Of a stretch of DNA of 64,000 bases, positions 17,292 through 26,666 are shown in pieces (position 1 is the first letter of the stretch; each line of letters starts with the position of its first letter). The stretch is from positions 508,001 to 572,000 of the forward strand of contig NZ_JAFCMM010000003.1 in assembly GCF_018131225.1 (NCBI RefSeq), written 5' to 3'. Made by a program: the position numbers and the translations under genes. The stretch comes from Bradyrhizobium sp. U87765 SZCCT0048 (GTDB taxonomy: Bacteria > Pseudomonadota > Alphaproteobacteria > Rhizobiales > Xanthobacteraceae). Below the pieces are notes generated by a model. It made no database searches. It was not told the origin of the DNA and saw only the letters and a list, made by a program, of their open reading frames with translations.

Positions 17292-17833
17292 GACTTGCCC
17301 GGACGAAAGCCGGGAAGCGGGGCGGTTTATAGAGAGCCGGGCCGGCCCTGTCCAGTCACGGACTGACAAAAAATGGTCATGGTCCCCAGCCGCAGGTCCG
17401 GCGCAAGGCCTTGGCCGGGAACGGTTTCTTTCCACCGGCCTCGGCGCAGGGAGAAAAGCCCCGTCGGGCGGCCGCGGATGGAGCTGTGGAGGCCGCCGAA
17501 CGCCCGGGATTTGGGGACCTGACGCGGAACCTGCGGCCACGGGAGCCCCCCCCCTGCAGAGCGCGACCCGTCCGTGTTGTCGCTCTCCTCACACCCACGC
17601 CTCCACATAGGGGGCGGCCCGATGACGAGCTCCGCGCCATGATCCGGCCGACACCCGTCGTGTTGAAAGCAAGCTGGATGCGCGGGTGACCCTGATCCTG
17701 GTGATCCGTCGAAGACGGATCGCGCTGCCCGCGCATGACGCGGTGGGCGTGGTGGTGCGCCAGGGCAACTGAGTAACCCTGCCCCTCCGGGCACGGAGCC
17801 GGCAGCGCCGGTGCCCGCCGCGCCGGCCCCGCC
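17292..17833. other. gene-free stretch between tRNA-Phe and yacG
   Basis: This 542-bp interval has no supported gene. The frames present lack any recognisable motif and overlap each other on both strands. It has a run of nine C residues near 17548-17556 and presumably holds the tRNA-Phe promoter on its tRNA-proximal side. Confidence 0.5.
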
Positions 17834-18028
17834 TCACGCCTGCGGGATGCTGTCGGCCTCGTCGTCGCTGTCGTCACCGGGGATGACATAGGAGCCGGAC
17901 AGCCAGCGGCCGAGATCGATCTTGCGGCAGCGCTCCGAGCAGAACGGCGCGGCCTCCGGCACCACCGGCTTGCCGCAGATCGGACAGCCTTTCTTTTTCA
18001 GCGATCGCGCAGTGTCGTCAGGAGGCAT
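17834..18028 (-). CDS. yacG: DNA gyrase inhibitor / zinc-binding protein YacG
   Basis: The 64-residue protein has the four-cysteine zinc motif of the family: CPIC near residues 15-18, then CSERC near 31-35, followed by RKIDLGRWLSGSYVIPG, which is highly characteristic. The tail is acidic. YacG binds GyrB and inhibits gyrase in E. coli; here the role is inferred from the family. The start overlaps the end of maf by 11 bp, so the two are co-transcribed and probably translationally coupled. Confidence 0.95.
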   Translation of the reverse strand: MPPDDTARSLKKKGCPICGKPVVPEAAPFCSERCRKIDLGRWLSGSYVIPGDDSDDEADSIPQA

Positions 18029-18641
18029 TCAACCAACCATGCCGGATCGGATAGCCCTCGCCGCCAAGCAGCGTGGCGGTCTCGTAGAGCGGCAGGCCGA
18101 CCACATTGGTGTAGGAGCCGACCAGCTTGACCACGAACGAGCCGGCGATGCCCTGCACCGCATAGCCGCCGGCCTTGCCGCGCCACTCGCCCGAACCGAT
18201 GTAGGTCTGGATGTCGTCTTCGGTGAGGCGCTTGAAGCGCACCCGCGTCTCGATCAGGCGCTGGCGGAACGCCTGCTTGGGCGTGACGATGCAGATCGCG
18301 GTGTAGACGCGATGGTTGCGGCCGGACAGCAGGCGCAGGCACTGCGAGGCCTCGTCCACCAGCTCCGCCTTGGGCAGGATGCGCCGGCCGACCGCCACCA
18401 CGGTGTCGGCGGCGATGATGAAGGCGCCGCGCAGCTCGTCGTCAAGGTTGATCGACTTCAGCGCCGCTTCCGCCTTGGCGCGCGCGAGGCGCGTGGCGCA
18501 GGAGCGCGGCAGTTCGCCCTTGGTCGGGGTCTCGTCGACATCGGCCGGACGCAGGGCGTCGGGCTCGATGCCGGCCTGGTTGAGCAGGCCGAGACGGCGG
18601 GGCGAACCGGACGCGAGAACGAGCTTGGGACGGCCTAACAT
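18018..18641 (-). CDS. maf: Maf-like nucleotide pyrophosphatase
   Basis: The 207-residue protein starts with the family hallmark LVLASGSPRRLGLL. It then carries DVDETP near 40, the IIAADTVV motif near 76 containing the catalytic Asp, and the C-terminal IAGSFVVKLVGSYTNVVGLP. Maf proteins hydrolyse non-canonical or modified nucleoside triphosphates to monophosphates. It is full length and sits directly before yacG, an arrangement common in rhizobial-type genomes. Confidence 0.95.
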   Translation of the reverse strand: MLGRPKLVLASGSPRRLGLLNQAGIEPDALRPADVDETPTKGELPRSCATRLARAKAEAALKSINLDDELRGAFIIAADTVVAVGRRILPKAELVDEASQCLRLLSGRNHRVYTAICIVTPKQAFRQRLIETRVRFKRLTEDDIQTYIGSGEWRGKAGGYAVQGIAGSFVVKLVGSYTNVVGLPLYETATLLGGEGYPIRHGWLNAS

Positions 18642-18949
18642 GCGGCGGGATCTGTTCCGAACGAGGGGACTGCCGCGAGGTGATCGCCCACGGACTTGAT
18701 GGCGCGGCGGAAATTATCGGAACGGGGGACGTTCCACAACCGGGACAGAGGCCGGAGTAGCCTGCGGAACGCCGTTAGCGCCGTCGTCCTGAGGTGCGAG
18801 CGAAGCGAGCCTCGAAGGATGGCGGCGAGGCTCGGGCCGTCGCCCTGCGAGGGTCCCGCTGCGCGGGCCCGCCTCAGGGTGACGGATCTCACGCCTGCGC
18901 CGCTCTGCCCGCCCCGCGCGACGCCCTGCCCTTCCCGCCCACACGCTCC
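18642..18949. other. intergenic region carrying a REP-like palindrome
   Basis: The 308-bp space between the LMW phosphatase and maf has no supportable gene. Most of it is occupied by REP-like sequence, including a segment (18789-18822) and its imperfect inverted continuation to about 18892. An infA gene might be looked for near maf but is not here on either strand. Confidence 0.6.
18786..18892. repeat. REP-like extragenic palindrome
   Basis: The sequence gtcctgaggtgcgagcgaag and the bases after it can fold through the gcgagc/gctcgc-type core. The arm then recurs in inverted form with ctcagggtgac. A related element lies at 53527-53570. Such palindromes are common between genes in Bradyrhizobium-like genomes and usually mark 3' ends or RAYT-mobilised repeats. 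Confidence 0.65.
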
Positions 18950-19420
18950 CTACGCCTGCCCGCGGCCGGCGGAGCCGAAGCGGCGGCGGATGCGCAGCAG
19001 GAGGCCGTCGCAGACGTCGCGATAGGCCTGCAGGCGCTGCTCGCGACTGCCCTCGGTGTCGGTGGGATCGGGGGTCGGCCAGTATTCGACGTCGGCGGCG
19101 ATGGTGTGGGTCAGTTCCAGCGCCTTGTGGTGCGCCTCCGGCGACAGCGTGATGATGAGGTCGAAGTTCAGCCCCTCCCAGTCCTCCAGCTCGGCGAAGG
19201 TCTGCGGCTTGTGGCGGGAGATGTCGCGGCCCATCTCCTGCATCACCGCGACGGCGAACGGATCGAGCTCGCCCTTCTTCACGCCGGCGGAGCGGACATA
19301 GAGGGTGTTGGGGAACATGCCCTGCAGCAGCCCCTCGGCCATCGGCGAGCGCACGCTGTTCAGCCCGCATGAAAACAGCACGGCCTGCGGGTTGCGTCCG
19401 CGTGGCGGCGCGCCCGTCAA
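18950..19420 (-). CDS. low-molecular-weight protein-tyrosine-phosphatase-like protein
   Basis: The 156-residue protein has the P-loop CGLNSVRS (C-x5-R) near residue 18, followed by PMAEGL. Further on it has SAGVKKGELDPFAV and a WPTPDPTDTEG segment with the catalytic Asp-Pro pair. This fold is shared by LMW tyrosine phosphatases and ArsC-type arsenate reductases; the DPTD region favours phosphatase chemistry. It lies 4 bp after the UPF0262 gene in a conserved run from hisD, which suggests housekeeping rather than arsenic resistance. Confidence 0.9.
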   Translation of the reverse strand: MTGAPPRGRNPQAVLFSCGLNSVRSPMAEGLLQGMFPNTLYVRSAGVKKGELDPFAVAVMQEMGRDISRHKPQTFAELEDWEGLNFDLIITLSPEAHHKALELTHTIAADVEYWPTPDPTDTEGSREQRLQAYRDVCDGLLLRIRRRFGSAGRGQA

Positions 19421-19424
19421 CGCC

Positions 19425-19919
19425 TCACCCCTTCCAGTGCAGGACGGAGATCAGCGTGAACAGGCGGCGCGCGGTCTCGAAATCGATCCGCACCTTGCCC
19501 TCCAGCCGCTCCATCAGCGTATGCGAACCCTCGTCGTGGATGCCGCGTCGGCCCATGTCGATGGCCTCGATCTTGTCGGGCGTCGCGGTGCGGATGGCGT
19601 GATAGTAGCTGTCGCAGATCATGAAGTAGTCCTTCACGATGCGGCGGAACGGGGTGAGCGACAACAGGTGCACCACCACCGGGCTGGCATCCTCGCGGCG
19701 GATGTCGAACATCAGGCGATTGCCGGTGATGCCGAGATGCAGCGTGAACGGCCCGCCGTCCGCGCCCTCGGGCGCGAACAGGTTCTTCTCGACCAGGTCG
19801 TAGATGGCGATCGCCCGCTCGTGCTCGATATCCGGCCCGGAGCGGCCGATCGACTCCTCGTCGAGCGTGACCGCGACGATGCGCTTCTGGCTGTCGTCCG
19901 GGGCGGGCGGGTTCGTCAT
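19425..19919 (-). CDS. UPF0262 family protein
   Basis: The ATG at 19919 overlaps the hisD stop (ATGA), giving 164 residues. It includes RIVAVTLDEESIGRSGPDIEHERAIAIYDL-type sequence and FRRIVKDYFMICDSYYHAIR, both typical of this alphaproteobacterial family. An upstream in-frame start would run into hisD. No catalytic motif is known. It is conserved between hisD and the LMW phosphatase, and translational coupling to hisD is likely. Confidence 0.93.
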   Translation of the reverse strand: MTNPPAPDDSQKRIVAVTLDEESIGRSGPDIEHERAIAIYDLVEKNLFAPEGADGGPFTLHLGITGNRLMFDIRREDASPVVVHLLSLTPFRRIVKDYFMICDSYYHAIRTATPDKIEAIDMGRRGIHDEGSHTLMERLEGKVRIDFETARRLFTLISVLHWKG

Positions 19920-21211
19920 TGCTGGTTGAGGCGCAGTCCGACCGAGCGCGCATGGGCGTCGAGCCCCTCGGCCTTGCCGAGGGTCATCGCGGCCGGACCC
20001 AGCGCGCGCAATTGATCCGGACCACACCGCAGGATCGACGTCCGCTTCATGAAGTCAAGCACGCCGAGGCCCGAGGAGAACCGCGCCGAGCGCGCGGTGG
20101 GCAGCACGTGGTTGGAGCCGCCGACATAGTCGCCGATCGCCTCCGGGGTATGGCCGCCGAGGAAGATCGCCCCGGCGTTGCGGATGCGCGCGGCGAACGC
20201 CTCGGGATCCGCGGTCATGATCTCGAGATGCTCGGCGGCGATGGCGTTGGCCAGCGGTACGGCATCGTCCAGCGAGGCGACCTCGATCACCGCGCCATAG
20301 TCGGCCCAGGAGGCGCGCGCGATGTCTGCGCGCGGCAGCGTCTTGAGCTGGCCCTCGACCGCGGCGATCACGCGGTCGGCGAGATCCCTGTCATCGGTGA
20401 TCAGGATGGACTGGGCCGCGGTATCGTGCTCCGCCTGCGCCAGCAGGTCGGCGGCAATCCAGTCGGCATTGGCGGTGCGATCGGCGATCACCAGCACCTC
20501 GGACGGCCCGGCGATCATGTCGATGCCGACCTTGCCGAACACCAGCCGCTTGGCGGCAGCGACATAGGCGTTGCCCGGGCCGACGATCTTGGCGACAGGA
20601 CGGATGGTCGCGGTGCCATAGGCCAGCGCAGCCACCGCCTGGGCGCCGCCGACGCGGTAGATCTCGGACACGCCGCCGAGATGGGCGGCCGCGAGCACCA
20701 GCGGGTTGAGCTTGCCGTCCGGCGCCGGCACCACTATGACCACGCGGTCAACGCCGGCAACCTTCGCCGGCACCGCATTCATCAGCACCGAGGACGGATA
20801 GGCGGCGGTGCCGCCGGGCACATAGAGGCCGACGGCCTCGATCGCGGTCCAGCGATGGCCGAGCTCGACGCCCAGCGCGTCGGTAAAGCGGTCGTCCTTC
20901 GGCATCTGGCGGCGGTGGAAGGCCTCGATGCGGTCGCGCGCCAGCGTCAGCGCCGCGACGGTCTCCGGATCGCACGCCTTCACGGCGGTCTCGATCTCGG
21001 CCGCAGTGATGCGCAGGCCGCCGGCGTCGAGTGTGAGGCGGTCGAACTTCGCGGTCGCTTCCAGCAGCGCGGCGTCGCCGCGGGCGACGACGTCGCCGAC
21101 GATCGCGCGCACCGCGGCCTCGATGTCGGCGGCGACCTCGCGCTTGACGGCGAGGAAGGCTTTGAAGCGCTCGGCGAAATCGGCGCTTCGGCTGTCGATG
21201 CGGATCGGCAT
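19916..21211 (-). CDS. hisD: histidinol dehydrogenase
   Basis: This enzyme carries out the last two steps of histidine synthesis, oxidising L-histidinol to L-histidine with NAD and zinc. The ATG at 21211 (MPIRIDSRSADF) is preferred; a GTG 33 bp upstream would add a non-conserved leader. The 431-residue product shows LYVPGGTAAYPSSVLMNAVPA, an AGPSEVLVIAD segment, the AQAEHD zinc region near 260, and the ANAIAAEHLEI and GPSNHVLPT-like (GGSNHVLPT) C-terminal signatures. It heads a tight conserved run with UPF0262 and the LMW phosphatase. Confidence 0.97.
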   Translation of the reverse strand: MPIRIDSRSADFAERFKAFLAVKREVAADIEAAVRAIVGDVVARGDAALLEATAKFDRLTLDAGGLRITAAEIETAVKACDPETVAALTLARDRIEAFHRRQMPKDDRFTDALGVELGHRWTAIEAVGLYVPGGTAAYPSSVLMNAVPAKVAGVDRVVIVVPAPDGKLNPLVLAAAHLGGVSEIYRVGGAQAVAALAYGTATIRPVAKIVGPGNAYVAAAKRLVFGKVGIDMIAGPSEVLVIADRTANADWIAADLLAQAEHDTAAQSILITDDRDLADRVIAAVEGQLKTLPRADIARASWADYGAVIEVASLDDAVPLANAIAAEHLEIMTADPEAFAARIRNAGAIFLGGHTPEAIGDYVGGSNHVLPTARSARFSSGLGVLDFMKRTSILRCGPDQLRALGPAAMTLGKAEGLDAHARSVGLRLNQQ

Positions 21212-21367
21212 GGAGGTGTTCCGAAAAAACGTCACGCCCGTCACGGGCGCAGGAAATGCCCCGGGGGCCCTTGCTCAATGGCGCGCCGGTCCGGCGGCGT
21301 CAACCCTCGCGCCGGGCGCGGCCGCGGCCCGGTCGGGCCACGGATCGCGCCTCGATGACCGTCTCGG

Positions 21368-21859
21368 CTACCCCTTGGCCGGCGGCTCGGGGGAACCGGT
21401 CGGGCCGAGCGGCGGCGCGGCTTCGCCCAAGGTCTCGCTCATGGCGTCCGCGTCGATGCCGAGGTCGGCGAGCTCGCACTCCAGGCATTCCAGCTCCAGC
21501 CGCAGCGCGCCGCCGCCGGAGAACAGCAGCAGGGCGGTGCCGGACGGCGACTGGCCGGGATTGAACTCGATGCCGATCAGCTCCAGCACGGTCTGCGGCG
21601 CGTCGAGGTCGATCTTGCGCGCCTGGCAGCCCAGCACCCGGTCGAACCGCAACGCCGACACCAGCCGGCTTGCCTGCGGCATGCCGTCAAGCGCCTCGTC
21701 CCAGTCGAGCCGGCGCATACCGAGCACGAGACGCTTCTCGCGCGGCCGCCACACGATGTCGCGGACAGCAACGCGGGCATCCTGGACATGGGCCGAGATG
21801 ACGCAGAGATCGTCAGCGTCGAGTGCCGCCAGTTTTCGCCGTGCCGCCGCCTGCGCCAT
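21368..21859 (-). CDS. DUF2948 family protein
   Basis: The 163-residue protein has the family pattern: LAALDADDLCVISAHVQDA at the N-terminus, W-R-P-RE(K)-RLVLGMRRLDW, and LELIGIEF in the C-terminal half. Function is unknown. It lies between murA and hisD, as in related genomes, with short gaps that suggest one transcript. The Pro-rich tail is probably disordered. Confidence 0.9.
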   Translation of the reverse strand: MAQAAARRKLAALDADDLCVISAHVQDARVAVRDIVWRPREKRLVLGMRRLDWDEALDGMPQASRLVSALRFDRVLGCQARKIDLDAPQTVLELIGIEFNPGQSPSGTALLLFSGGGALRLELECLECELADLGIDADAMSETLGEAAPPLGPTGSPEPPAKG

Positions 21860-21877
21860 GGTCTCTCCGCCGTTGTC

Positions 21878-23167
<1,290 letters not shown>

Positions 23168-23369
23168 GCCGCCCCCTGCCATGTTGCTGCACGCGCTGAC
23201 TTAAGCGCATGGGGGCCGCTTTGCAAAAGCTTTCCAGAGAATTCTGCCCGCCCCCGAAAAAACAGTGATCTCAGGCCATTACGGCGAAAGTCGGATCGGC
23301 TGGGGCGGCCGGAGCCCTGTATTGACGTCCCCACCCCCGACAACCGGGCCGGATGACCGCCGGGCGGTG

Positions 23370-23564
23370 TCACTCCTCGCGGCCGGCAGCCGCCGCACCG
23401 CCCGCCCCGGCGCCGCTGTCGTCGGACGCCCGGCCGTCCGCGGGCGCATCCGCCGCCCCCTCGCGCGCCGCCTCCGCGCGGCCGCGCGCCTGGGCCTTGC
23501 GTCGCCTGAGGTTTTCGCGGAGCGCGGCACTGAGGCGGTCGCGCCGTTTGGGATCGTCGGACAT
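23370..23564 (-). CDS. small basic/Ala-rich hypothetical protein
   Basis: The 64-residue protein begins MSDDPKRRDRLSAALRENLRRRKAQARG. This charged amphipathic helix looks conserved in related genomes as a small gene next to murA. The C-terminal half is low-complexity Ala/Gly/Asp. No signal peptide or membrane segment is present. Function is unknown, and confidence is limited by its size. Confidence 0.6.
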   Translation of the reverse strand: MSDDPKRRDRLSAALRENLRRRKAQARGRAEAAREGAADAPADGRASDDSGAGAGGAAAAGREE

Positions 23565-23674
23565 TCAGAACCTCTTCATCCGGCACGCGGAGCAATGGCA
23601 GAGTGGCGGCCCGGAGATCTTCCGAACCCGAGAGATAATCCGTCCCGCAGGGGATCGTCAGGAGGCTACGTCCA

Positions 23675-24115
23675 ATGACCGCCAATGCCCTCGCCGACCA
23701 GGCGCAACGCACCCTCGACGGCTGGCACCGTTTCGTCGCCAGCCGCGATCAGGCCGACCTCGCGCCGCTGCTGTCGGAGCGAATCGTGTTCCGCTCGCCG
23801 GTGGTCCATACCCCGATCCCGGGCAAGCCCGCCACCCTGCTGGTGCTCGGCGCCGTGGTGCAGATTTTCCAGGATTTTCAATATCATCGCACCTTCGTGG
23901 CGGGCGCCCACGACGTCGCCCTGGAGTTCAGCGCCAAGGTCGACCGCTTCGATCTCAAGGGCCTCGACCTGATCCGGTTCGACGCCGACGGCCGCATGGT
24001 CGAGTTCGAGGTGCTGGTGCGCCCGTTCAAGGCGCTGGAGGCCCTCAACGCCGCGATGACCGGCCGGATCGGCCCGGAACTCGCCCGCCTCAAGCAGGCC
24101 GGCGCGCCGGCCTGA
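23675..24115 (+). CDS. NTF2-like / SnoaL-fold protein
   Basis: The 146-residue protein has the layout of the NTF2-like superfamily: an N-terminal helix (LDGWHRFVASRD), LLSERIVFRSPVVHTPIPG, and strands ending in LIRFDADGRMVEFEVLVRP. It probably forms a small ligand-binding or lyase-type cone fold, but the substrate cannot be named. A ribosome site (GGAGG, about 23661) precedes the ATG. It is a stand-alone gene between the murA block and tRNA-Thr. Confidence 0.85.
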   Translation: MTANALADQAQRTLDGWHRFVASRDQADLAPLLSERIVFRSPVVHTPIPGKPATLLVLGAVVQIFQDFQYHRTFVAGAHDVALEFSAKVDRFDLKGLDLIRFDADGRMVEFEVLVRPFKALEALNAAMTGRIGPELARLKQAGAPA

Positions 24116-24308
24116 CGCACGACCTGGCCGGTTCCGGCGCCCGATCGGCGGGAAACCCGCCGATTTCCACCGCCGAAACGGCCCGCTGACAAAAAGCGGG
24201 GTGTGGATGACCGTTTCCATGCACCCAGACGCTTGCGCCGCCGCATGTCATGTGGCAAAGGTCGCCCCGCCGAGCGGGCCTGCCATGGCAGATTCCCGCG
24301 CCGGACGT

Positions 24309-24383
24309 GCTGCCGTAGCTCAGTGGTAGAGCACTTCATTGGTAATGAAGAGGTCGACAGTTCAATCCTGTCTGGCAGCACCA
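24309..24383 (+). tRNA. tRNA-Thr (anticodon GGT)
   Basis: The 75-nt gene has acceptor GCTGCCG pairing with TGGCAGC (one G-T), a D-arm AGCTCAGTGGTAGAGC, an anticodon loop TTGGTAA giving GGT, a T-arm CAGTTCAATCCTG and encoded CCA. The low-GC segment begins directly downstream, so this tRNA may be an insertion hotspot, though no second copy of its 3' end was found. Confidence 0.96.
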
Positions 24384-24476
24384 TTCTCCCCCTTTCCTAT
24401 GCCGTCCATATTTGACGAATCAGCTCCTTCTTAACGGAGGGCGCCAATATGCTGGTGCGGCTGAAAAGGAACTGTC

Positions 24477-24905
24477 ATGCGAGCGAATGTGGCTCTCTTG
24501 ATCGGATTGCTTTGTGGGGTCCCAACTCTCGCGAACGGCCAAAACGCGACTGCCACCGAGCGATACCTGCTGCAGGAACGTTGCGGTAAACAAGCCGCGG
24601 CAGCCTTCGCCAAAGATTATGTAGCTAACGAAACGACGAAGGACGGACAACACCGGACCTTCAACTACGAAAATCACTACAGCCAGAAGCTCAACAAATG
24701 CTTCTTTCTAGAGGTCGGTGTTTTCATCGAGAAAGGAAAATGGTCGAAACAACTGCGACTTTTCGATCTGAATGAGAATAAAGAATACGGCAATTACTAC
24801 GATTCCGACGCATCTCCCACCTATGTCTTCTGCGTAGTGAATGAAATGCGCTGCTCGTCTGAGAAAGAATGGCGACAGCTCGCAAAACCTTATTTGGAAG
24901 ACTAA
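24477..24905 (+). CDS. small secreted hypothetical protein
   Basis: The 142-residue protein has a clear Sec signal peptide (MRANVALLIGLLCGVPTLANG, cleavage near residue 21). The mature part is polar, rich in Tyr/Asn/Lys, with four Cys (ERCGK, NKCFF, FVFCVV, EMRCSS) that could form two disulfides. No family is recognised. Codon use and base composition are more AT-rich than the flanking chromosome, which suggests transfer. It faces the repeat protein convergently across a short gap. Confidence 0.7.
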   Translation: MRANVALLIGLLCGVPTLANGQNATATERYLLQERCGKQAAAAFAKDYVANETTKDGQHRTFNYENHYSQKLNKCFFLEVGVFIEKGKWSKQLRLFDLNENKEYGNYYDSDASPTYVFCVVNEMRCSSEKEWRQLAKPYLED

Positions 24906-24987
24906 TCGAGGAGAAGCAAGAAGTCCGTGCTTATTGCAAAGCTGACCGGCTCGTTTGATGGGCAGCAGATCGCGGAACCTCCCAAAA

Positions 24988-26400
24988 TTATATCTGCCGT
25001 CGAAAATTCTTTTTTGTGATCCAACCACGAGATGGCTTTCCCGACAGAAGATCTAGGAACTCAACCTCGATCCATTTTCGATCAAAGCGGAGGACGGCCG
25101 CGGTGCTGCCCGCCATAATAGTCCCTGTAATTGGAGCCTTCATCGACTTTGCTGCTTTCGCGTTGATTGATCTTCTAGCAATATATAGGTGGCGCGGAGC
25201 TATTTCAGACAACCTTTGTTTGATCAGTTGGTCGGCAAGGCTAAGGACTTCCTGGAATTTAGTTTCTATTCTTAAGCCAGCACTCTCAATTACCTGAGTC
25301 TGATAGTCAGTCGACGCCTTAAGGCGCTCAATATCAGAGCTTGTTGCGGACTGCGAAGCGTAATAGGCCGCAAGTACCGTAGCCACCAAAAGAATGATGT
25401 GCTCGCTGAAGCCCAACAGCGCGGGTAGTGACTGCAGCGTAGGAAGACAATTCCTAATGATCTGAGCAACCTGCTCCAAATACGACAAACTAGCGGCCAC
25501 GAACTCGGCCTCAGACATTTCTGACTTGAACTCGGCGGAGGCCGCCGAGAGCGCAGACATTGGATCATCCGACGCGTCCTCAGAAATCAGGCCCTGATTA
25601 CCAAAAGCGTCCAGCGCCTCGGGCCACCCTGGCGCCTTCAGCGCCTCAACCGCGAGTCTGACAGAAGGATTATTCGTCGCACTAAATCCACGCGCCCATA
25701 CTGGGGTCTTCAATGCCTCCATCGCCAGCTTGACTGAAGGGTCGTTCGCCAGCTTCACTGCACTGATCCAAGCTGGCGTCTTTAGCACATCCATCGCGCG
25801 CTTAATCGACGGGTCGCTCGCCAACTTTAGTGCACCGGCCGCAGCAGGACTGTTGTACACATCCATCGCACGCTTGAGCGATGGATTGCTCGCCAACTTC
25901 AGCACTCCGGCCATAGCAGGGCTATTGAACGTATCCATCGCGCGCTTGATCGACGGGTCGCTCGCCAACTTTAGTGCACCGGCCACAGCAGGGCTGTTGT
26001 ACGCATCCATCGCACGCTTGAGCGATGGATTGCTCGCCAACTTCAGCACTCCGGCCATAGCAGGGCTATTGAACGCATCCATCGCGCGCTTGATCGACGG
26101 ATCACTCGCCAACTTCACCGCACCAACATAGCCATTGTATTCATTTAACGCCCTCTTGATCGACGAATCGCGGGCTAACTTCAATGCACCTGCCATAGCG
26201 GGGCTATTGTACGCACGCACGGCTTGTTTGACCGCCATTGCCAATTTGATTGATGGGTTGGTCACTATATCGAGCGCCCGCGCCAATACCGGAGCGCCCA
26301 AAGTGCTAGCGGCCTGTGCTACCGACAAATCGCAGTTAGCCGCTGAAACGTCGCCAGCATTTTCCGACGTAAAGCCCGTCGGGTCAGAAACATCAGTCAT
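24988..26400 (-). CDS. repeat-rich membrane protein with SH3-like C-terminus
   Basis: The 470-residue protein contains nine tandem repeats of about 24 residues from about 45 to 263. The consensus is KLAS(D/N)PS(I/L)KRAMD followed by a NSPA-type turn. A spacer (264-333), a single hydrophobic segment (335-350), a coiled-coil-like stretch (355-400), and a bacterial SH3-like domain (about 405-468, ending RGWITKKNF) follow. Such repeats may form an alpha-solenoid; the SH3-like domain may bind peptides or cell wall. No family name is recognised. The region is AT-rich against its surroundings and lies after tRNA-Thr, consistent with acquired DNA. Confidence 0.8.
   Translation of the reverse strand: MTDVSDPTGFTSENAGDVSAANCDLSVAQAASTLGAPVLARALDIVTNPSIKLAMAVKQAVRAYNSPAMAGALKLARDSSIKRALNEYNGYVGAVKLASDPSIKRAMDAFNSPAMAGVLKLASNPSLKRAMDAYNSPAVAGALKLASDPSIKRAMDTFNSPAMAGVLKLASNPSLKRAMDVYNSPAAAGALKLASDPSIKRAMDVLKTPAWISAVKLANDPSVKLAMEALKTPVWARGFSATNNPSVRLAVEALKAPGWPEALDAFGNQGLISEDASDDPMSALSAASAEFKSEMSEAEFVAASLSYLEQVAQIIRNCLPTLQSLPALLGFSEHIILLVATVLAAYYASQSATSSDIERLKASTDYQTQVIESAGLRIETKFQEVLSLADQLIKQRLSEIAPRHLYIARRSINAKAAKSMKAPITGTIMAGSTAAVLRFDRKWIEVEFLDLLSGKPSRGWITKKNFRRQI
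25612..26268 (-). repeat. tandem 72-bp coding repeats
   Basis: Nine in-frame units of about 72 bp (the second is 66 bp) encode the 24-residue repeats. Units alternate between a DPSI/FNSPAMAGVL type and an NPSL/YNSPA(V/A)AGAL type. Pairs of 144 bp are nearly identical at DNA level, which points to recent duplication of a two-unit block. Confidence 0.9.
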
Positions 26401-26666
26401 TTATGTCTGCTCCAGCTATTCGGCTTCACAACAGAAAATGCGATACGATTTTCTATCGTTGTCCTTTAGACAAAGCAAAAAATCTGGAACCAACACCGGA
26501 AAGGGGACATTACGCCGATCGCCGAGACATACGGTGCTGAGACAGCACCAAAGCTGATCATTCAGCAACAAAGATACCTCTCGCTAAATCCTGCCGGAAC
26601 ACTCCTTTTGCCGATATCGCCGGCCCGCCCGCGCTACATTCCTCCCGCGGCATACGAAACCTTGCG

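Noticed and set aside
19919..21358. A 479-codon plus-strand frame opposite hisD
   Set aside because: hisD has all family signatures; the antisense frame has none.
25612..26268. Regular 72-bp repeats considered as a CRISPR array
   Set aside because: Repeats are in frame, without unique spacers, and encode a continuous protein with conserved residues.
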